Positions 6,954 through 16,784 are shown, counted from the first letter of the stretch. The stretch is DNA of 46,760 nucleotides from an uncultured Psychroflexus sp. (GCA_913062845.1 CAJXVZ010000018.1:1-46760), one strand, 5' to 3'. Notes: a model not told the origin generated them from the letters alone. Numbers and translations are program-made.

Positions 6954-8123
6954 ATGGGATGTAGCAGTTGCTCTAGCGATAAAAACGGAACACCCAAAGG
7001 GTGCAAAAATAACGGTACTTGCGGTACCGACAGTTGTAATAAGTTAACAGTTTTTGATTGGTTATCCAATATGGATCTGCCTGCTGGCCAGGAGCCTTTC
7101 GACATGGTTGAAGTTCGTTTCAAAAACGGTAGAAAAGAATTCTTTCAAAATACAGAAAAGTTACCACTTCATATGGGAGATGTTGTGGCCACGGAGGCTC
7201 AGCCCGGTCATGATGTCGGCATCATAAGCCTTACCGGCGAACTTGTTCGTGTACAGATGAACAAAAAGAAAATCAAACCCGAAGGCGACAGATATCCAAA
7301 AGTTTACAGAAAGGCCAACCAAAAAGACATAGATGTCTGGCAGGAATGTCGCTCAAAGGAAGAGGAAATAAAAGTTAAAGCCAGACAGATCGCCATCAGG
7401 CTTAACCTTAAGATGAAAATCAGCGATATAGAGTTTCAAGGAGATGGCTCAAAAGTGATCTTCTACTACACCGCAGAGCAACGGGTTGACTTCAGGCAAC
7501 TTATTAAAGAATATGCCTACACTTTTAAGGTTAGAATTGAAATGAAGCAAATAGGTCTGAGACAAGAGGCAGCCCGTCTTGGAGGCATTGGCTCATGTGG
7601 CAGAGAATTATGCTGTTCCACCTGGCTTACGGATTTTCGTTCAGTAAAAACCTCCGCAGCACGTTATCAACAACTTTCCCTCAATCCGCTTAAACTTGCC
7701 GGACAATGTGGAAAACTAAAATGTTGCCTGAACTATGAGTTAGACATGTATGTTGAAGCTTTGAAAGATTTTCCAAAAACTGACCATAAGCTAGTAACCA
7801 AAAAAGGGAAAGCCAGTCTTCAAAAAATGGATATTTTCAACAGAAAATTATGGTATGCTTACTACGATGAGCCTTCACAATGGCATGAATTGAGTGTGGA
7901 CGATGTCAAGGATATCATCAAAGCAGAAAAGCAGAAAAAACCTGTAGAGGCTCTTGAAGATTTTGTAGAAGACAAAGTACCGGATATTACTGATTATTCC
8001 AACGTAGTTGGGCAGGATAGTCTTACCAGATTTGACAAACCAAAACGTAAAAAGAAACGAAAAAACAGAAGAAAACCTAATAGGAAAAACCAAAACCAAA
8101 GCAAAAGAAAGAAAAATGCTTAA
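6954..8123 (+). CDS. ricT: RicT/PSP1 domain iron-sulfur protein
   Basis: This PSP1-domain protein is related to Bacillus RicT (YaaT), a subunit of an Fe-S complex affecting RNA maturation. In Bacteroidota its partners are not established. The PSP1 cysteine signatures are GSCGRELCC (213-221) and QCGKLKCC (251-258), giving Cys215/220/221 and Cys252/257/258. A further cysteine cluster (Cys3, Cys6, Cys17, Cys23, Cys28) lies in the first 30 residues and may bind metal. The last ~30 residues are strongly basic (KPKRKKKRKNRRKPNRK), suggesting nucleic-acid contact. At 389 residues it is longer than the Bacillus protein because of these ends. The start of gldH lies within its last codons, so the two are translationally linked. 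Confidence 0.9.
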   Translation: MGCSSCSSDKNGTPKGCKNNGTCGTDSCNKLTVFDWLSNMDLPAGQEPFDMVEVRFKNGRKEFFQNTEKLPLHMGDVVATEAQPGHDVGIISLTGELVRVQMNKKKIKPEGDRYPKVYRKANQKDIDVWQECRSKEEEIKVKARQIAIRLNLKMKISDIEFQGDGSKVIFYYTAEQRVDFRQLIKEYAYTFKVRIEMKQIGLRQEAARLGGIGSCGRELCCSTWLTDFRSVKTSAARYQQLSLNPLKLAGQCGKLKCCLNYELDMYVEALKDFPKTDHKLVTKKGKASLQKMDIFNRKLWYAYYDEPSQWHELSVDDVKDIIKAEKQKKPVEALEDFVEDKVPDITDYSNVVGQDSLTRFDKPKRKKKRKNRRKPNRKNQNQSKRKKNA

Positions 8124-8604
8124 AAAAATTTGTGGTCTTTTTGTTTTGCTGAGTATTTGTAGCTGTTCAAATTCAGACTATTTTTCTGTTAGTAAAACTA
8201 CACCGGGCTATTGGCATAAAGACAGTATTACAGAATTTGATTTTGCGATTGAAGATACTGCTCAGGTTTATAATTGTTATATCAATATTCACAATACAGA
8301 GGACTATGAGTTTGACAATTTATTTTTAGTTACTGCCATGCAATTTCCTTATGGTAAAGTAGTTGTAGATACTTTAGAGTATAAAATGGCGTTTAAAGAT
8401 GGAAGGCTTATGGGTGAAGGTTTGGGCAGCTTAAAATATAATAAGCTTTGGTATAAAGAAAAGGTCAGGTTTTCTGAACCTGGCAGCTACAATTTGAAAA
8501 TACGTCACGCTATGCGCAAAGCCGGTGACGTTGAACCTTTAGAAAAACTTGAAGGTGTAGAAGAAATAGGTTTTAGTTATGAACCCGTAACACAGGAAAA
8601 GTAA
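8116..8604 (+). CDS. gldH: Gliding motility lipoprotein GldH
   Basis: A 162-residue lipoprotein matching GldH, needed for gliding in Flavobacterium johnsoniae. The signal MLKKICGLFVLLSICSC has a lipobox ending at Cys17, and the body contains the family-like YFSVSKTTPGYWHKDSITEF stretch. A longer in-frame extension to 8008 exists, but it would put 36 hydrophilic, lysine-rich residues before the signal peptide. The ATG at 8116 is therefore preferred, giving an 8-bp overlap with ricT. The stop overlaps the PBP1A start by one base (TAATG). gldH next to a PBP1A gene is a common flavobacterial arrangement. Gliding and type IX secretion share components, which fits the T9SS-type protein at 41000. 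Confidence 0.9.
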   Translation: MLKKICGLFVLLSICSCSNSDYFSVSKTTPGYWHKDSITEFDFAIEDTAQVYNCYINIHNTEDYEFDNLFLVTAMQFPYGKVVVDTLEYKMAFKDGRLMGEGLGSLKYNKLWYKEKVRFSEPGSYNLKIRHAMRKAGDVEPLEKLEGVEEIGFSYEPVTQEK

Positions 8605-10913
8605 TGGCAAAAAGAAAAGATCAAAAGGCACCAAAAAAGAAGAGTTACGCTAAAAGATTTTGGATTTTGTATACGGTTGTGTTTTTAGTCATAGTCCATA
8701 TATTCTTACTGGCAGGGCTTGGCCTGTTTGGTAAAATGCCAACATTTGAGGAGCTGGAAAATCCACAGACCAATTTAGCAGCCGAAATCTTAACCAGAGA
8801 CTCCATCACTCTGGGAAAATATTTTAAACAAAACAGAACTCCTGTTGACTTCGATCAATTACCGGATCACTTGGTAAACGCACTGGTGGCAACAGAAGAT
8901 GAGCGTTATTATTCCCATTCCGGAATAGATGCCAGAGGTACATTGAGAGCAGTAGTTTATCTTGGAGGAAAAGGAGGCGCGAGTACCATTACACAACAGC
9001 TGGCCAAACAATTGTTTACAGACCCTACAGAAACGGGAATTTTAAACAGACTTAAACAGAAAGTGAAAGAATGGGTGATAGCGATTCGTCTTGAAAAGCA
9101 ATACACCAAGAATGAGATCATTGCCATGTATTTCAATATTTTTGACTTCACGCGGGGTGCCGTTGGTATCCGTTCTGCAGCCAGAGTATATTTTGGAAAA
9201 GAGCCTCAGGACCTCAATATTGAAGAATCTGCAACTCTGGTGGCCATGTTCAAAAATCCGGTGCTATACAATCCTTATCGGGATATTTTTAAGCAAAATT
9301 CACTGGACAGACGTAATCAGGTTTTCGCTCAAATGCATAGGAATGATTTTATCACCAAAAAAGAAAAAGATTCTTTACAAACCTTGCCTCTTAAGATAAA
9401 CTATACGCCAGAATATCAGAATGACGGTCAGGCCACCTATTTTAGAGCAGAGCTGAAGAAGTTCATGAACAAATGGATTAAAGACAATCCAAAGGAAGAC
9501 GGAACTTATCACGACCTGTACAGCGATGGTCTAAAAATATATACCACACTGGATTCAGACGCACAAACTTATGCTGAAAATGCCATTGAAAAACATATGT
9601 CTAATCTTCAAAAAGAATTTTTCAGACAAAACAGAGGGCGAAAAACCTATCCTTTCAGAGGAATTGATCAGGATGAAATAGAGGTCATCATCAACAGAGC
9701 CATAAAAAACTCTTCCAGGTATAAGGAGATGAAAAGGGCGGGCATAGCTGAGGACACCATTCTGGCTTCTTTTGATAAACCAACAAAAATGCAGGTCTTC
9801 AGCTGGAAAGGTAAAATAGATACCATTATGACACCAAGGGATTCCATTTACTATCATAAGGCTTATCTCAACACGGGCATGATGTCTATGCGTCCTCAAA
9901 CCGGAGAAGTTGTGGCCTGGGTCGGCGGTATTGATTTTGAATTCTTTAAATATGAACACGTCCAGCAGGCCAAAAGGCAGGTGGGCTCTACATTTAAACC
10001 TTTTGTTTACGCAACAGCTATAGACCAGCTGCATTATTCACCATGTCTGGAATACCCTAACACACTTTACACAATTCCTAAAGGCCGTTTTGGATTGATA
10101 GAGGACTGGACACCTGTAAATTCCGGTGGTGAGTACGGCGGAGTCGAAACTCTAAAATCGGCACTTGCCAAATCGCTGAACACAGTAACTGCCAGAGTTA
10201 TTGATCAGACTGGTCCGCAACCCGTATTGGACTTTGTCGGTAAACTGGGAATAAATACTGAAAATATAGAACCTTACCCGTCCATAGCACTTGGCACACC
10301 GGACTTAAGTGTGTACGAAATGGTTTCAGCATTTAGTACGTTTGCGAATAAAGGTGTTTATGTGGAACCTTATTACGTTAGCCGGATAGAAGATAAAAAT
10401 GGTACTGTATTATACCAGCATAAACCTGAAAGTAAAGACGTTTTGAGTCCTGAGACTGCTTTTGTGACTATAAAATTACTTGAAGGTGTAACGCTTAAAG
10501 GTTCTGGTCAAAGATTGAGGGGAACCTGGGCAGGCAATTTGCCACATTACAAAAGAGCGGTTACCGGCTATCCGTATGATTTTAAAAATCCTATTGCCGG
10601 AAAAACAGGGACTACCCAAAACCAAAGTGATGGCTGGTTTATAGGAATGGTACCTGATCTTGCTACAGGCGTTTGGGTAGGCGGAGAGGATCGCTCAGTG
10701 CGCTTTGGCGGTATAGTTTACGGTCAGGGTGCTACCATGGCATTACCTATCTGGGGCATGTATATGAAAGATTTGTACGCCGATGAAGACTTTCCATTAT
10801 CTGATGAAGAATTTGAAGCACCAGACAACTTGAGTATTCAGGTGAATTGCGATGATGAAATAGGCGATGAGGATAAAGAGGAAGAAACGCCAACCTACAA
10901 CATAGATTTTTAA
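8604..10913 (+). CDS. Bifunctional penicillin-binding protein 1A
   Basis: This class A penicillin-binding protein polymerises and cross-links peptidoglycan at the inner membrane. A single membrane anchor (about 18-42) precedes a GT51 glycosyltransferase domain with [10 protein letters not shown] (96-105, catalytic Glu98) and [11 protein letters not shown] (126-136). The transpeptidase domain follows, with active-site STFK (462-465, Ser462), SLN (524-526) and KTGT (667-670). The C-terminus ends in an acidic tail (about 728-769) rich in Asp/Glu. At 769 residues it has normal family length. It overlaps gldH by one base and is followed 8 bp later by rsmA, so it lies inside the long housekeeping run. 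Confidence 0.96.
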   Translation: MAKRKDQKAPKKKSYAKRFWILYTVVFLVIVHIFLLAGLGLFGKMPTFEELENPQTNLAAEILTRDSITLGKYFKQNRTPVDFDQLPDHLVNALVATEDERYYSHSGIDARGTLRAVVYLGGKGGASTITQQLAKQLFTDPTETGILNRLKQKVKEWVIAIRLEKQYTKNEIIAMYFNIFDFTRGAVGIRSAARVYFGKEPQDLNIEESATLVAMFKNPVLYNPYRDIFKQNSLDRRNQVFAQMHRNDFITKKEKDSLQTLPLKINYTPEYQNDGQATYFRAELKKFMNKWIKDNPKEDGTYHDLYSDGLKIYTTLDSDAQTYAENAIEKHMSNLQKEFFRQNRGRKTYPFRGIDQDEIEVIINRAIKNSSRYKEMKRAGIAEDTILASFDKPTKMQVFSWKGKIDTIMTPRDSIYYHKAYLNTGMMSMRPQTGEVVAWVGGIDFEFFKYEHVQQAKRQVGSTFKPFVYATAIDQLHYSPCLEYPNTLYTIPKGRFGLIEDWTPVNSGGEYGGVETLKSALAKSLNTVTARVIDQTGPQPVLDFVGKLGINTENIEPYPSIALGTPDLSVYEMVSAFSTFANKGVYVEPYYVSRIEDKNGTVLYQHKPESKDVLSPETAFVTIKLLEGVTLKGSGQRLRGTWAGNLPHYKRAVTGYPYDFKNPIAGKTGTTQNQSDGWFIGMVPDLATGVWVGGEDRSVRFGGIVYGQGATMALPIWGMYMKDLYADEDFPLSDEEFEAPDNLSIQVNCDDEIGDEDKEEETPTYNIDF

Positions 10914-10921
10914 AACTCTGT

Positions 10922-11749
10922 ATGGCGTACTCCAACCGGGATTTTAACCAAAACCAAAATCGGGTCAAACCCAAGAAATTTTTGGGTCAGCATTTTTTGA
11001 AAGATGAAAATATTGCTAAAAATATCGCAGACGCTCTTGATTATACTTCAATTGATGTCGTGATTGAAGTCGGTCCCGGAACTGGCGTCCTCACTCAGTT
11101 TTTGATAGATAAAGATTCAAAGCTCATTGCTTTTGAAGTGGACAGAGAGTCGATAGCTTTCCTAAACGAAAAGTACGAAGACCCTATTTCAAAATCCAAA
11201 AGTTTTCAATTGGTTGAAAAAGATTTTTTAAAAGCAGACCTGCTAAAGCATACTGAACATAAGAATTTTGGCATCATTGGTAATTTTCCTTACAATATTT
11301 CAAGCCAGATATTATTCAAGGCTTTAGAATACAGGGCACATGTCACTCAGTTTGCCGGTATGTTTCAAAAAGAGGTGGCGAAAAGGATTTGTGAATCGCC
11401 TGGCAGTAAAACCTATGGGATCTTGTCTGTACTTTCTCAGGCTTTTTATGAAGTAGAATACCTTTTCACCGTAAAGCCCTCAAACTTCAATCCACCACCT
11501 AAAGTAGACAGCGGTGTAATAAGACTAAAAAGAAGAGAAAATTATCAGTTAGACTGCGATGAGAGGTTATTCTTTAAAGTGGTAAAAACCGCCTTCCAGC
11601 AACGCAGGAAAACATTACGTAACAGTTTAAAAACCTTTAATTTATCTGATAATTTAAAATCAGACCTTATCTTTGCTAAAAGACCGGAGCAATTATCTTA
11701 TATTGAATTTATAGAATTGACTCAAAAATTAGCACAGGATGCAGTTTGA
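10922..11749 (+). CDS. rsmA: 16S rRNA dimethyladenosine transferase RsmA (KsgA)
   Basis: This enzyme dimethylates the two adjacent adenosines in the 3'-terminal helix of 16S rRNA using S-adenosylmethionine, late in 30S assembly. The N-terminal [11 protein letters not shown] (18-28) is the family hallmark. The SAM-binding motif I is EVGPGTG (49-55), the ribose-binding acid lies in FEVD (71-74), and motif IV appears as NFPYNI (121-126). The C-terminal helical domain includes [13 protein letters not shown]. At 275 residues it is full length. It begins 8 bp after PBP1A and overlaps mgtE by 11 bp. Confidence 0.96.
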   Translation: MAYSNRDFNQNQNRVKPKKFLGQHFLKDENIAKNIADALDYTSIDVVIEVGPGTGVLTQFLIDKDSKLIAFEVDRESIAFLNEKYEDPISKSKSFQLVEKDFLKADLLKHTEHKNFGIIGNFPYNISSQILFKALEYRAHVTQFAGMFQKEVAKRICESPGSKTYGILSVLSQAFYEVEYLFTVKPSNFNPPPKVDSGVIRLKRRENYQLDCDERLFFKVVKTAFQQRRKTLRNSLKTFNLSDNLKSDLIFAKRPEQLSYIEFIELTQKLAQDAV

Positions 11750-13091
11750 AATTTCAAAAAGTCTCATAGAGAAAATAGAATTCCTGATTGAGGAACAAAA
11801 CGATCAGGAACTCTTATCGCATCTTGGTGATATGCACCATGCCGATATAGCTGAAATTCTCGATGAACTGAGTCTTGATGAAGCTACCTATATCATAAAG
11901 CTCTTAGACAGCGAAAAGACCGCTGAGGTCCTGATGGAGATCGATGAGGATGACAGGGACAAAGTTCTGGGTAATCTTACTGCAAAGGAAATTGCGGATG
12001 AGATCGAGGAAATGGACACGGATGATGCTACAGATATCATCAACAATCTATCTGTAGAGCTTAAGGATGAGGTGATCAACAACCTGAAAGACCGCAATCA
12101 CGCCCAGCATATTGTAGAATTAATGCGATATGATGAGGACACTGCCGGTGGTCTTATGGCTAAAGAATTGATAAAAGTTAATGAAAACTGGAGCGTAACC
12201 GGTTGTATGGAAGAAATGCGTGCCCAGGCTGAAAATGTCACCCGGGTTCATTCTATTTACGTGGTGGACAATAAAGGCAAACTGAAAGGCAGACTTTCTC
12301 TAAAAGATTTAATTACGGCACCAAGCAACGCCAATATTGAAGATGTATATATTCAAAATGTAGATTATGTAGATGTACATACTTCAGCGGAAGAAGTCGC
12401 CAGAGTCATGCAAAAATATGATCTTGAAGCCATTCCGGTTATTGATGAAATAGGTCGTTTGGTAGGTAGGATCACTGTAGATGATATTATTGATTTTATC
12501 AGGGAAGAAGCCGACAAAGATTACCAGATGGCAGCCGGTATTTCTGAAGATGTAGATGCCGATGATAACCTTTGGCAACAAACCAGGGCAAGATTACCCT
12601 GGCTGGTTCTCGCCCTTTTTGGTGGATTTATTGCAGTCACCGTCGCCGGACAATTTGAAAGTGCCATGACCAATTATGGATTTCTATTCTTTTTTACACC
12701 ACTTATAGCGGCTATGGCTGGGAATGTTGGTGTACAGTCTTCTGCGATAATTGTACAGAGTATTGCTAAAGGTACACTTACAGGTTCTGTCTGGAAAAGA
12801 TTACTGAAGGAAGTTGGGCTAAATATTTTAAATGGCATTTTTCTCGCGTTGCTACTTTTTCTCGGCGCTCATTTTATCTTAGGACGCGCTTACGATGTGG
12901 CCTTTACCATATCTTTGGCCCTTATTTCAGTGATCATTGTGGCTTCACTCATCGGAACTTTTGTTCCTATCATGCTGAACCGCTATAAGATTGACCCTGC
13001 TTTAGCTACAGGGCCTTTTATTACCACCAGCAATGATATTTTCGGACTTTTAATATTCTTTAGTATTGCCAAATATATTTTAGGATTTTAA
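11739..13091 (+). CDS. mgtE: Magnesium transporter MgtE
   Basis: This is an inner-membrane Mg2+ channel gated by cytoplasmic Mg2+. The helical N-domain (about 1-130) is rich in Asp/Glu pairs that bind Mg2+ in the closed state. Two CBS domains follow (about 135-255), then five membrane helices (about 280-450). [14 protein letters not shown] carries the family GNxGxQ signature, and the final helix segment [18 protein letters not shown] carries the conserved pore Asp. At 450 residues it is full length. The start overlaps rsmA by 11 bp, supporting cotranslation. No Mg2+ riboswitch is visible upstream, as expected for an internal operon gene. Confidence 0.95.
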   Translation: MQFEISKSLIEKIEFLIEEQNDQELLSHLGDMHHADIAEILDELSLDEATYIIKLLDSEKTAEVLMEIDEDDRDKVLGNLTAKEIADEIEEMDTDDATDIINNLSVELKDEVINNLKDRNHAQHIVELMRYDEDTAGGLMAKELIKVNENWSVTGCMEEMRAQAENVTRVHSIYVVDNKGKLKGRLSLKDLITAPSNANIEDVYIQNVDYVDVHTSAEEVARVMQKYDLEAIPVIDEIGRLVGRITVDDIIDFIREEADKDYQMAAGISEDVDADDNLWQQTRARLPWLVLALFGGFIAVTVAGQFESAMTNYGFLFFFTPLIAAMAGNVGVQSSAIIVQSIAKGTLTGSVWKRLLKEVGLNILNGIFLALLLFLGAHFILGRAYDVAFTISLALISVIIVASLIGTFVPIMLNRYKIDPALATGPFITTSNDIFGLLIFFSIAKYILGF

Positions 13092-13093
13092 TC

Positions 13094-13495
13094 ATGCTGA
13101 ATCCAATTGCATATCAAAAGCAATTTATTGTAAATGAAGAGGTTATTGACCATTTTAACCATGTCAATAACTTAGAATATATCAAATGGGTGCTAAAGAT
13201 ATCAAAAGAACACTGGAACAGCTTTAGCCCGGAATCGGTGAGAGAAGAGTTTGGATGGATGATCCTGAAGCATGAATTATTGTACAAAGGTCAGGCAGAG
13301 CTTAATGATAAATTGCTCATCAAAACATGGATTGAAGATTTCTCAGCAGCCAGATGCACCAGGAAGACCAGCATTTTTAAAGGAGAAAAGATCATATTTC
13401 AATCCACCGCAGAATGGTGTTTTGTAAGTTTGAAAAGCAGAAGACCAACAAGACTTTCTAACGAAATATTAAAACCTTATTTTAAAGATCTATGA
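13094..13495 (+). CDS. Acyl-CoA thioesterase (4HBT hotdog family)
   Basis: A 133-residue single hotdog-fold protein of the 4-hydroxybenzoyl-CoA thioesterase/YbgC type, which hydrolyses acyl-CoA thioesters. The signature DHFNHVNNLEYIKW (residues 19-32) matches the family's DxxGHVNNxxYxxW pattern, although the usual glycine is replaced by asparagine. Its substrate is not predictable. It starts 2 bp after mgtE and overlaps the dehydrogenase by 4 bp (ATGA), so it belongs to the same transcript. Confidence 0.88.
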   Translation: MLNPIAYQKQFIVNEEVIDHFNHVNNLEYIKWVLKISKEHWNSFSPESVREEFGWMILKHELLYKGQAELNDKLLIKTWIEDFSAARCTRKTSIFKGEKIIFQSTAEWCFVSLKSRRPTRLSNEILKPYFKDL

Positions 13496-14436
13496 CCATT
13501 TTACATCTTGATGAAAACCATCCCTTAATGATTGAAGAGCTGCAGCAATCGGGCTTTTCAAATGTTGAAGATTATACTTCATCAAAAACGGAGGTCGAAA
13601 AAGAAATTCATCAATACGATGGGGTTATCATTAGAAGTCGATTTCCTATAGATCAAACGTTTCTTTCCAAAGCCAAAAATCTTAAATTCATTGGTCGGGT
13701 TGGCGCAGGACTTGAAAATATAGATATTGAGTTTGCTAACGAGCATGGCATTAAGCTTTATAATGCCCCTGAAGGAAACAGGGATGCTGTGGCAGAACAT
13801 GCTCTGGGCATGTTACTGGCTTTGACCAACAGGTTGTTTATAGCTGATAAACAAGTACGGAATGGCGTATGGAAAAGAGAAGAAAACAGAGGTGAAGAGA
13901 TCATGGGAAAAACCATCGGCATCATTGGTTATGGCTATATGGGGAAGGCTTTTGCCAAAAGACTTCAAGGATTTGGTTGTCATGTGATATGCTACGATAT
14001 TAAAGACAATGTTGGTGATAAATACGCACAGCAGGTTAATCTGAAAACCTTTTTTAAAAAAACACAGATTTTAAGTATGCACGTACCTCTTACAGAAAAA
14101 ACCCTTCAAATGGTAAATGCTGAATTTTTATCATCATTTGACCATGATATTTGGTTCATAAATACTTCACGTGGAAAAGTGGTAAACACCAATGCTCTTG
14201 TCAAAGCTCTTCAACAAAACAAGGTAAAAGGTGCCGGATTAGATGTTTTAGAATACGAAAAAACCTCTTTTGAAAATTTATTTACAGATTCTTCATCCAT
14301 GCCCGAGGCATTTAGAACACTTATTCAATTAGAGAATGTTATCCTGTCACCACACATTGCTGGCTGGACGGTTGAAAGTAAAGAAAAATTGGCCCAAACC
14401 ATCGTGGATAAGATTAAGACCGACTTTTTAGGTTAA
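13492..14436 (+). CDS. D-2-hydroxyacid dehydrogenase (SerA-like)
   Basis: This NAD-dependent D-isomer-specific 2-hydroxyacid dehydrogenase interconverts a 2-hydroxyacid and a 2-oxoacid. The Rossmann motif is GIIGYGYMG (143-151). The catalytic set is Arg227 (NTSRG), Glu256 (LDVLEYE) and His288 (SPHIAGW). At 314 residues it lacks the C-terminal ACT domain of full-length phosphoglycerate dehydrogenases, so it may be a 3-phosphoglycerate, glyoxylate or other dehydrogenase. It is the last gene of the ricT run and starts by a 4-bp ATGA overlap. Confidence 0.9.
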   Translation: MTILHLDENHPLMIEELQQSGFSNVEDYTSSKTEVEKEIHQYDGVIIRSRFPIDQTFLSKAKNLKFIGRVGAGLENIDIEFANEHGIKLYNAPEGNRDAVAEHALGMLLALTNRLFIADKQVRNGVWKREENRGEEIMGKTIGIIGYGYMGKAFAKRLQGFGCHVICYDIKDNVGDKYAQQVNLKTFFKKTQILSMHVPLTEKTLQMVNAEFLSSFDHDIWFINTSRGKVVNTNALVKALQQNKVKGAGLDVLEYEKTSFENLFTDSSSMPEAFRTLIQLENVILSPHIAGWTVESKEKLAQTIVDKIKTDFLG

Positions 14437-14465
14437 ATATATGCTTGAAAACAGATAAAATAAAA

Positions 14466-14485
14466 TATCTGCTGTATAGCAGATA
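14466..14485. promoter_or_regulatory. Inverted repeat built on AGCAGATA
   Basis: TATCTGCT (14466-14473) and AGCAGATA (14478-14485) are perfect reverse complements around GTAT. Because the same AGCAGATA word recurs twice near the satD promoter, this is read as a distal binding site and not only as a terminator stem. Confidence 0.5.
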
Positions 14486-14716
14486 AATAAGCTCTGTTTT
14501 TTAAAAAAGTCATTTCGAAATTCACTGTCGTTTATATTTTAAAGATTTTTAAAACTATTGATGATGACTTTGCGATGAGGGCGCTGGGCTTTACGCTTAT
14601 TGTATAGCAAAATTATTAAGCCAGATAACCATAGGTTTTGGTCAGCGATTTATTACAGTGATTTCAAATCACAAATGGTATAAATTTGCTTAACACACTT
14701 CTAAATATCGTTTATT

Positions 14717-14755
14717 AAGCAGATATTAAAAGATATCATATTTAAAGCAGATATT
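14717..14755 (+). promoter_or_regulatory. Twin AAGCAGATATT sites upstream of the SatD gene
   Basis: Two identical 11-mers AAGCAGATATT at 14717-14727 and 14745-14755 are spaced exactly 28 bp apart, and a GATATC-centred sequence lies between them. The downstream copy ends 23 bp before the -7 box, so a bound protein would cover the -33 region. The adjacent gene has a C-terminal helix-turn-helix, making autoregulation likely but unproven. Confidence 0.55.
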
Positions 14756-14778
14756 TTTATTTATTTTAAATTTTCAAC

Positions 14779-14786
14779 TATATTTG
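14779..14786 (+). promoter_or_regulatory. -7 promoter box of the SatD gene
   Basis: TATATTTG fits TAnnTTTG, 15 bp before the ATG at 14801. A purine-rich AAGAAGG follows at 14791-14797. No clear TTTG is seen at -33, which could indicate regulator-dependent use. Confidence 0.5.
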
Positions 14787-14800
14787 GAAAAAGAAGGTAT

Positions 14801-15400
14801 ATGAAAGCTGTAATCACCGGTGATATTATAAATTCCAGAAGCACAGATGCAAAGGATTGGCTGGAAATACTTCAGGCTGTTTTAAACGCTTATGGCACTC
14901 AACCAATATCATGGGAAATATATCGCGGCGATAGCTTTCAACTTATGTTGACGGCTGAAGATGCTATTACAGCAGGCTTTCACATAAAAGCAGCCATTAA
15001 ACAAATAGATCAGCTGGACGTAAGATTAAGTATTGGCTTAGGAGATATCGACTTTGAGTCCGGGAAGATAACAACTTCAAACGGCACTGCTTTTGTAAGG
15101 TCTGGAGAAGGTTTTGAAGCCTTGAAAAAACAAAATATGCTTGTATGTTCCGGGGATGAAAATTTTGACCATTCAATCAATACTATGCTTGGTTTGGCTT
15201 TGTATATTGCCAACCGATGGACAGCTACAGTTTCTACCGTGATAAGAACAGTTATAGAACATCCGGACAAAAAGCAAAAAGAACTTGCAAAAATGTTGGA
15301 TAAATCACAAAGTAACATAAGTGAGTCCCTAAAACGCGGAGGTTTTGATGAGATCATGGCAATGAACAATTATTATAAATCAGAAATTTTAAGGCTATGA
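14801..15400 (+). CDS. SatD family protein with C-terminal helix-turn-helix
   Basis: A 199-residue SatD-like protein. The N-terminal MKAVITGDIINSR and IYRGDSFQL (about 41-49) are typical of the family, and the fold resembles nucleotide-cyclase-like domains. Residues about 155-190 (IEHPDKKQKELAKMLDKSQSNISESLKRGGFDE) form a likely DNA-binding helix-turn-helix, so the protein is probably a sensor-regulator. The biochemical role of SatD is not established. Repeated AAGCAGATATT motifs precede it. Its stop overlaps the DUF3307 start by ATGA, giving a two-gene cassette that also occurs in other Bacteroidota. Confidence 0.8.
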   Translation: MKAVITGDIINSRSTDAKDWLEILQAVLNAYGTQPISWEIYRGDSFQLMLTAEDAITAGFHIKAAIKQIDQLDVRLSIGLGDIDFESGKITTSNGTAFVRSGEGFEALKKQNMLVCSGDENFDHSINTMLGLALYIANRWTATVSTVIRTVIEHPDKKQKELAKMLDKSQSNISESLKRGGFDEIMAMNNYYKSEILRL

Positions 15401-16110
15401 TGCATTTTGCCCTCAAACTTCTGCTTGCTCACGTAATTGGTGATTTTGTGCTTCAGCCATACAAATGGGTCAAAGACAAGGAACAAAAAAAACACAAGTC
15501 AATTTATGTGTACTTGCACGTTTTGATTCATTTTCTGCTTTTGCTAGTAGTTCTTGGGTTTGACTTTAGTTATTGGCCCTACATATTGTTTATTGGTTTG
15601 ACGCACTTATTGATTGATATCAGTAAACTAAATCTTAAAAATAAAAATAACACCAGAATTTTATTTTTTGTTGATCAAATTTTGCATTTAGTAGTAATTG
15701 CTACGGTAGTATTTATGGAATACCCACAAAGCATAGATTTTGAGCAAATTTTTTCAAAGGAAACTATTTTAACAATTTTAGCGCTTATTATCTTAACCTC
15801 AGTTGCTTCTATTGTTATGCAAATCATCATGAGCAAGTGGCAACTCCCTGAAGAAAGTCCAGAAAACGCCCTCAAAGGCGCGGGATCATACATAGGAATA
15901 TTGGAACGTTTATTCATTTTTCTTTTTATCGTATTAGGACAATGGGCCGCAATTGGATTTTTAATCACCGCTAAATCTGTATTCAGGTTTGGAGATCTAT
16001 CCAGGGCAAAAGACAGAAAGTTAACCGAATACGTATTGATAGGAACCTTGTTAAGCTTCCTTATTGCAATTGCAACAGGCTTGATCTACAAATATTTAAT
16101 AAAGATTTGA
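15397..16110 (+). CDS. DUF3307 multi-pass membrane protein
   Basis: A 237-residue hydrophobic protein with about six to seven membrane segments. The N-terminal LLLAHVIGDFVLQPYKWVKDKE and the HVLIHFLLLL and LTHLLIDISKL segments match DUF3307, whose conserved His/Asp residues in membrane helices suggest a catalytic or metal-binding site, though no function is known. Two consecutive ATGs begin the gene, and the first overlaps the SatD stop. SatD-DUF3307 coupling suggests the regulator controls or senses the output of this membrane protein. The downstream gene starts by a TTGA overlap with its stop. Confidence 0.8.
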   Translation: MMHFALKLLLAHVIGDFVLQPYKWVKDKEQKKHKSIYVYLHVLIHFLLLLVVLGFDFSYWPYILFIGLTHLLIDISKLNLKNKNNTRILFFVDQILHLVVIATVVFMEYPQSIDFEQIFSKETILTILALIILTSVASIVMQIIMSKWQLPEESPENALKGAGSYIGILERLFIFLFIVLGQWAAIGFLITAKSVFRFGDLSRAKDRKLTEYVLIGTLLSFLIAIATGLIYKYLIKI

Positions 16111-16736
16111 TTGTAAATAAAGTTATACTCTCGTATTTATTTTTCTTCAGTGTTTTTGTATTAAAAGCACAAATCACTTCGCAGTTTAAAATTGAAGATA
16201 AAAATATTACGAATGTCCTTTTCACGGCGAAACAGGTTTCTAAGATCGATATCAACACACACCAGGATACTTTCATTAAATTCTCGTCATCCTCTGAAGG
16301 GAGCTACAGGAACGACATCTATTTTGATTATGAGGTTAAAGAAAATGTGCTCTACATCACAAGTATTTATCCTGAAAGACTTGCCTTTGGTGATAATAAA
16401 ATGACCTCTATGCAGGAATTTTCTGTGGCTGTGGAACTCTATTTACCAGAGAGTATAAATGTAGAGATCATTTCTGAAATTGCCAGTGTTGAAGCCAGAG
16501 GTCATTACAAAAACCTGATCATAAATACAAAATCAGGGCATTGCAGACTGGTATCTTTAAACGCCAATGCGATTATTAATACTTATGATGGAAATATCTA
16601 TATTACCACCAGAAATGCAAAAATTGAAGCTAAATCTCAAAATGGAAAGCTTGATATTGAACAGTCGCTCATAGAAAAACGTGAACTGGTTTTGAGGAGT
16701 GTAAATGGCAACATAAAAGTTATACAAACAGACTAA
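16107..16736 (+). CDS. Secreted beta-rich protein (DUF4097/adhesin-head-like)
   Basis: A 209-residue protein with an N-terminal signal peptide (VILSYLFFFSVFVLKAQ) and a body of short alternating beta strands (VEIISEIASVEARGHYKNL, IINTKSGHCRLV, IINTYDGNIYITTRNAKI, LVLRSVNGNIKVIQTD). These resemble the right-handed beta-helix of DUF4097-type proteins. Its function is unknown and its location is probably periplasm or surface. No ATG precedes the signal peptide. The start is TTG at 16107, overlapping the DUF3307 stop as TTGA, so the gene is likely translationally coupled to the SatD cassette. Confidence 0.7.
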   Translation: MIVNKVILSYLFFFSVFVLKAQITSQFKIEDKNITNVLFTAKQVSKIDINTHQDTFIKFSSSSEGSYRNDIYFDYEVKENVLYITSIYPERLAFGDNKMTSMQEFSVAVELYLPESINVEIISEIASVEARGHYKNLIINTKSGHCRLVSLNANAIINTYDGNIYITTRNAKIEAKSQNGKLDIEQSLIEKRELVLRSVNGNIKVIQTD

Positions 16737-16757
16737 TCCCAAATGCCTGAAAAAGTC

Positions 16758-16765
16758 TATTTTTG
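16758..16765 (+). promoter_or_regulatory. -7 promoter box of lspA
   Basis: TATTTTTG fits TAnnTTTG and ends 19 bp before the lspA ATG, giving a short leader. No -33 TTTG is found at the expected spacing. Confidence 0.35.
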
Positions 16766-16784
16766 CGTTTAAATCAAAGAGCAA

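Larger units (their letters stand above)
14437..14800. other. Regulatory intergenic region before the SatD gene
   Basis: No gene is present in this 364-bp gap. It contains repeated copies of a short word: a perfect inverted repeat TATCTGCT-gtat-AGCAGATA at 14466-14485, and two direct copies of AAGCAGATATT at 14717-14727 and 14745-14755, plus a -7 promoter box. The inverted repeat lies 30 bp after the dehydrogenase stop and might alternatively be a weak terminator (T6 tract at about 14496-14502). Confidence 0.55.
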
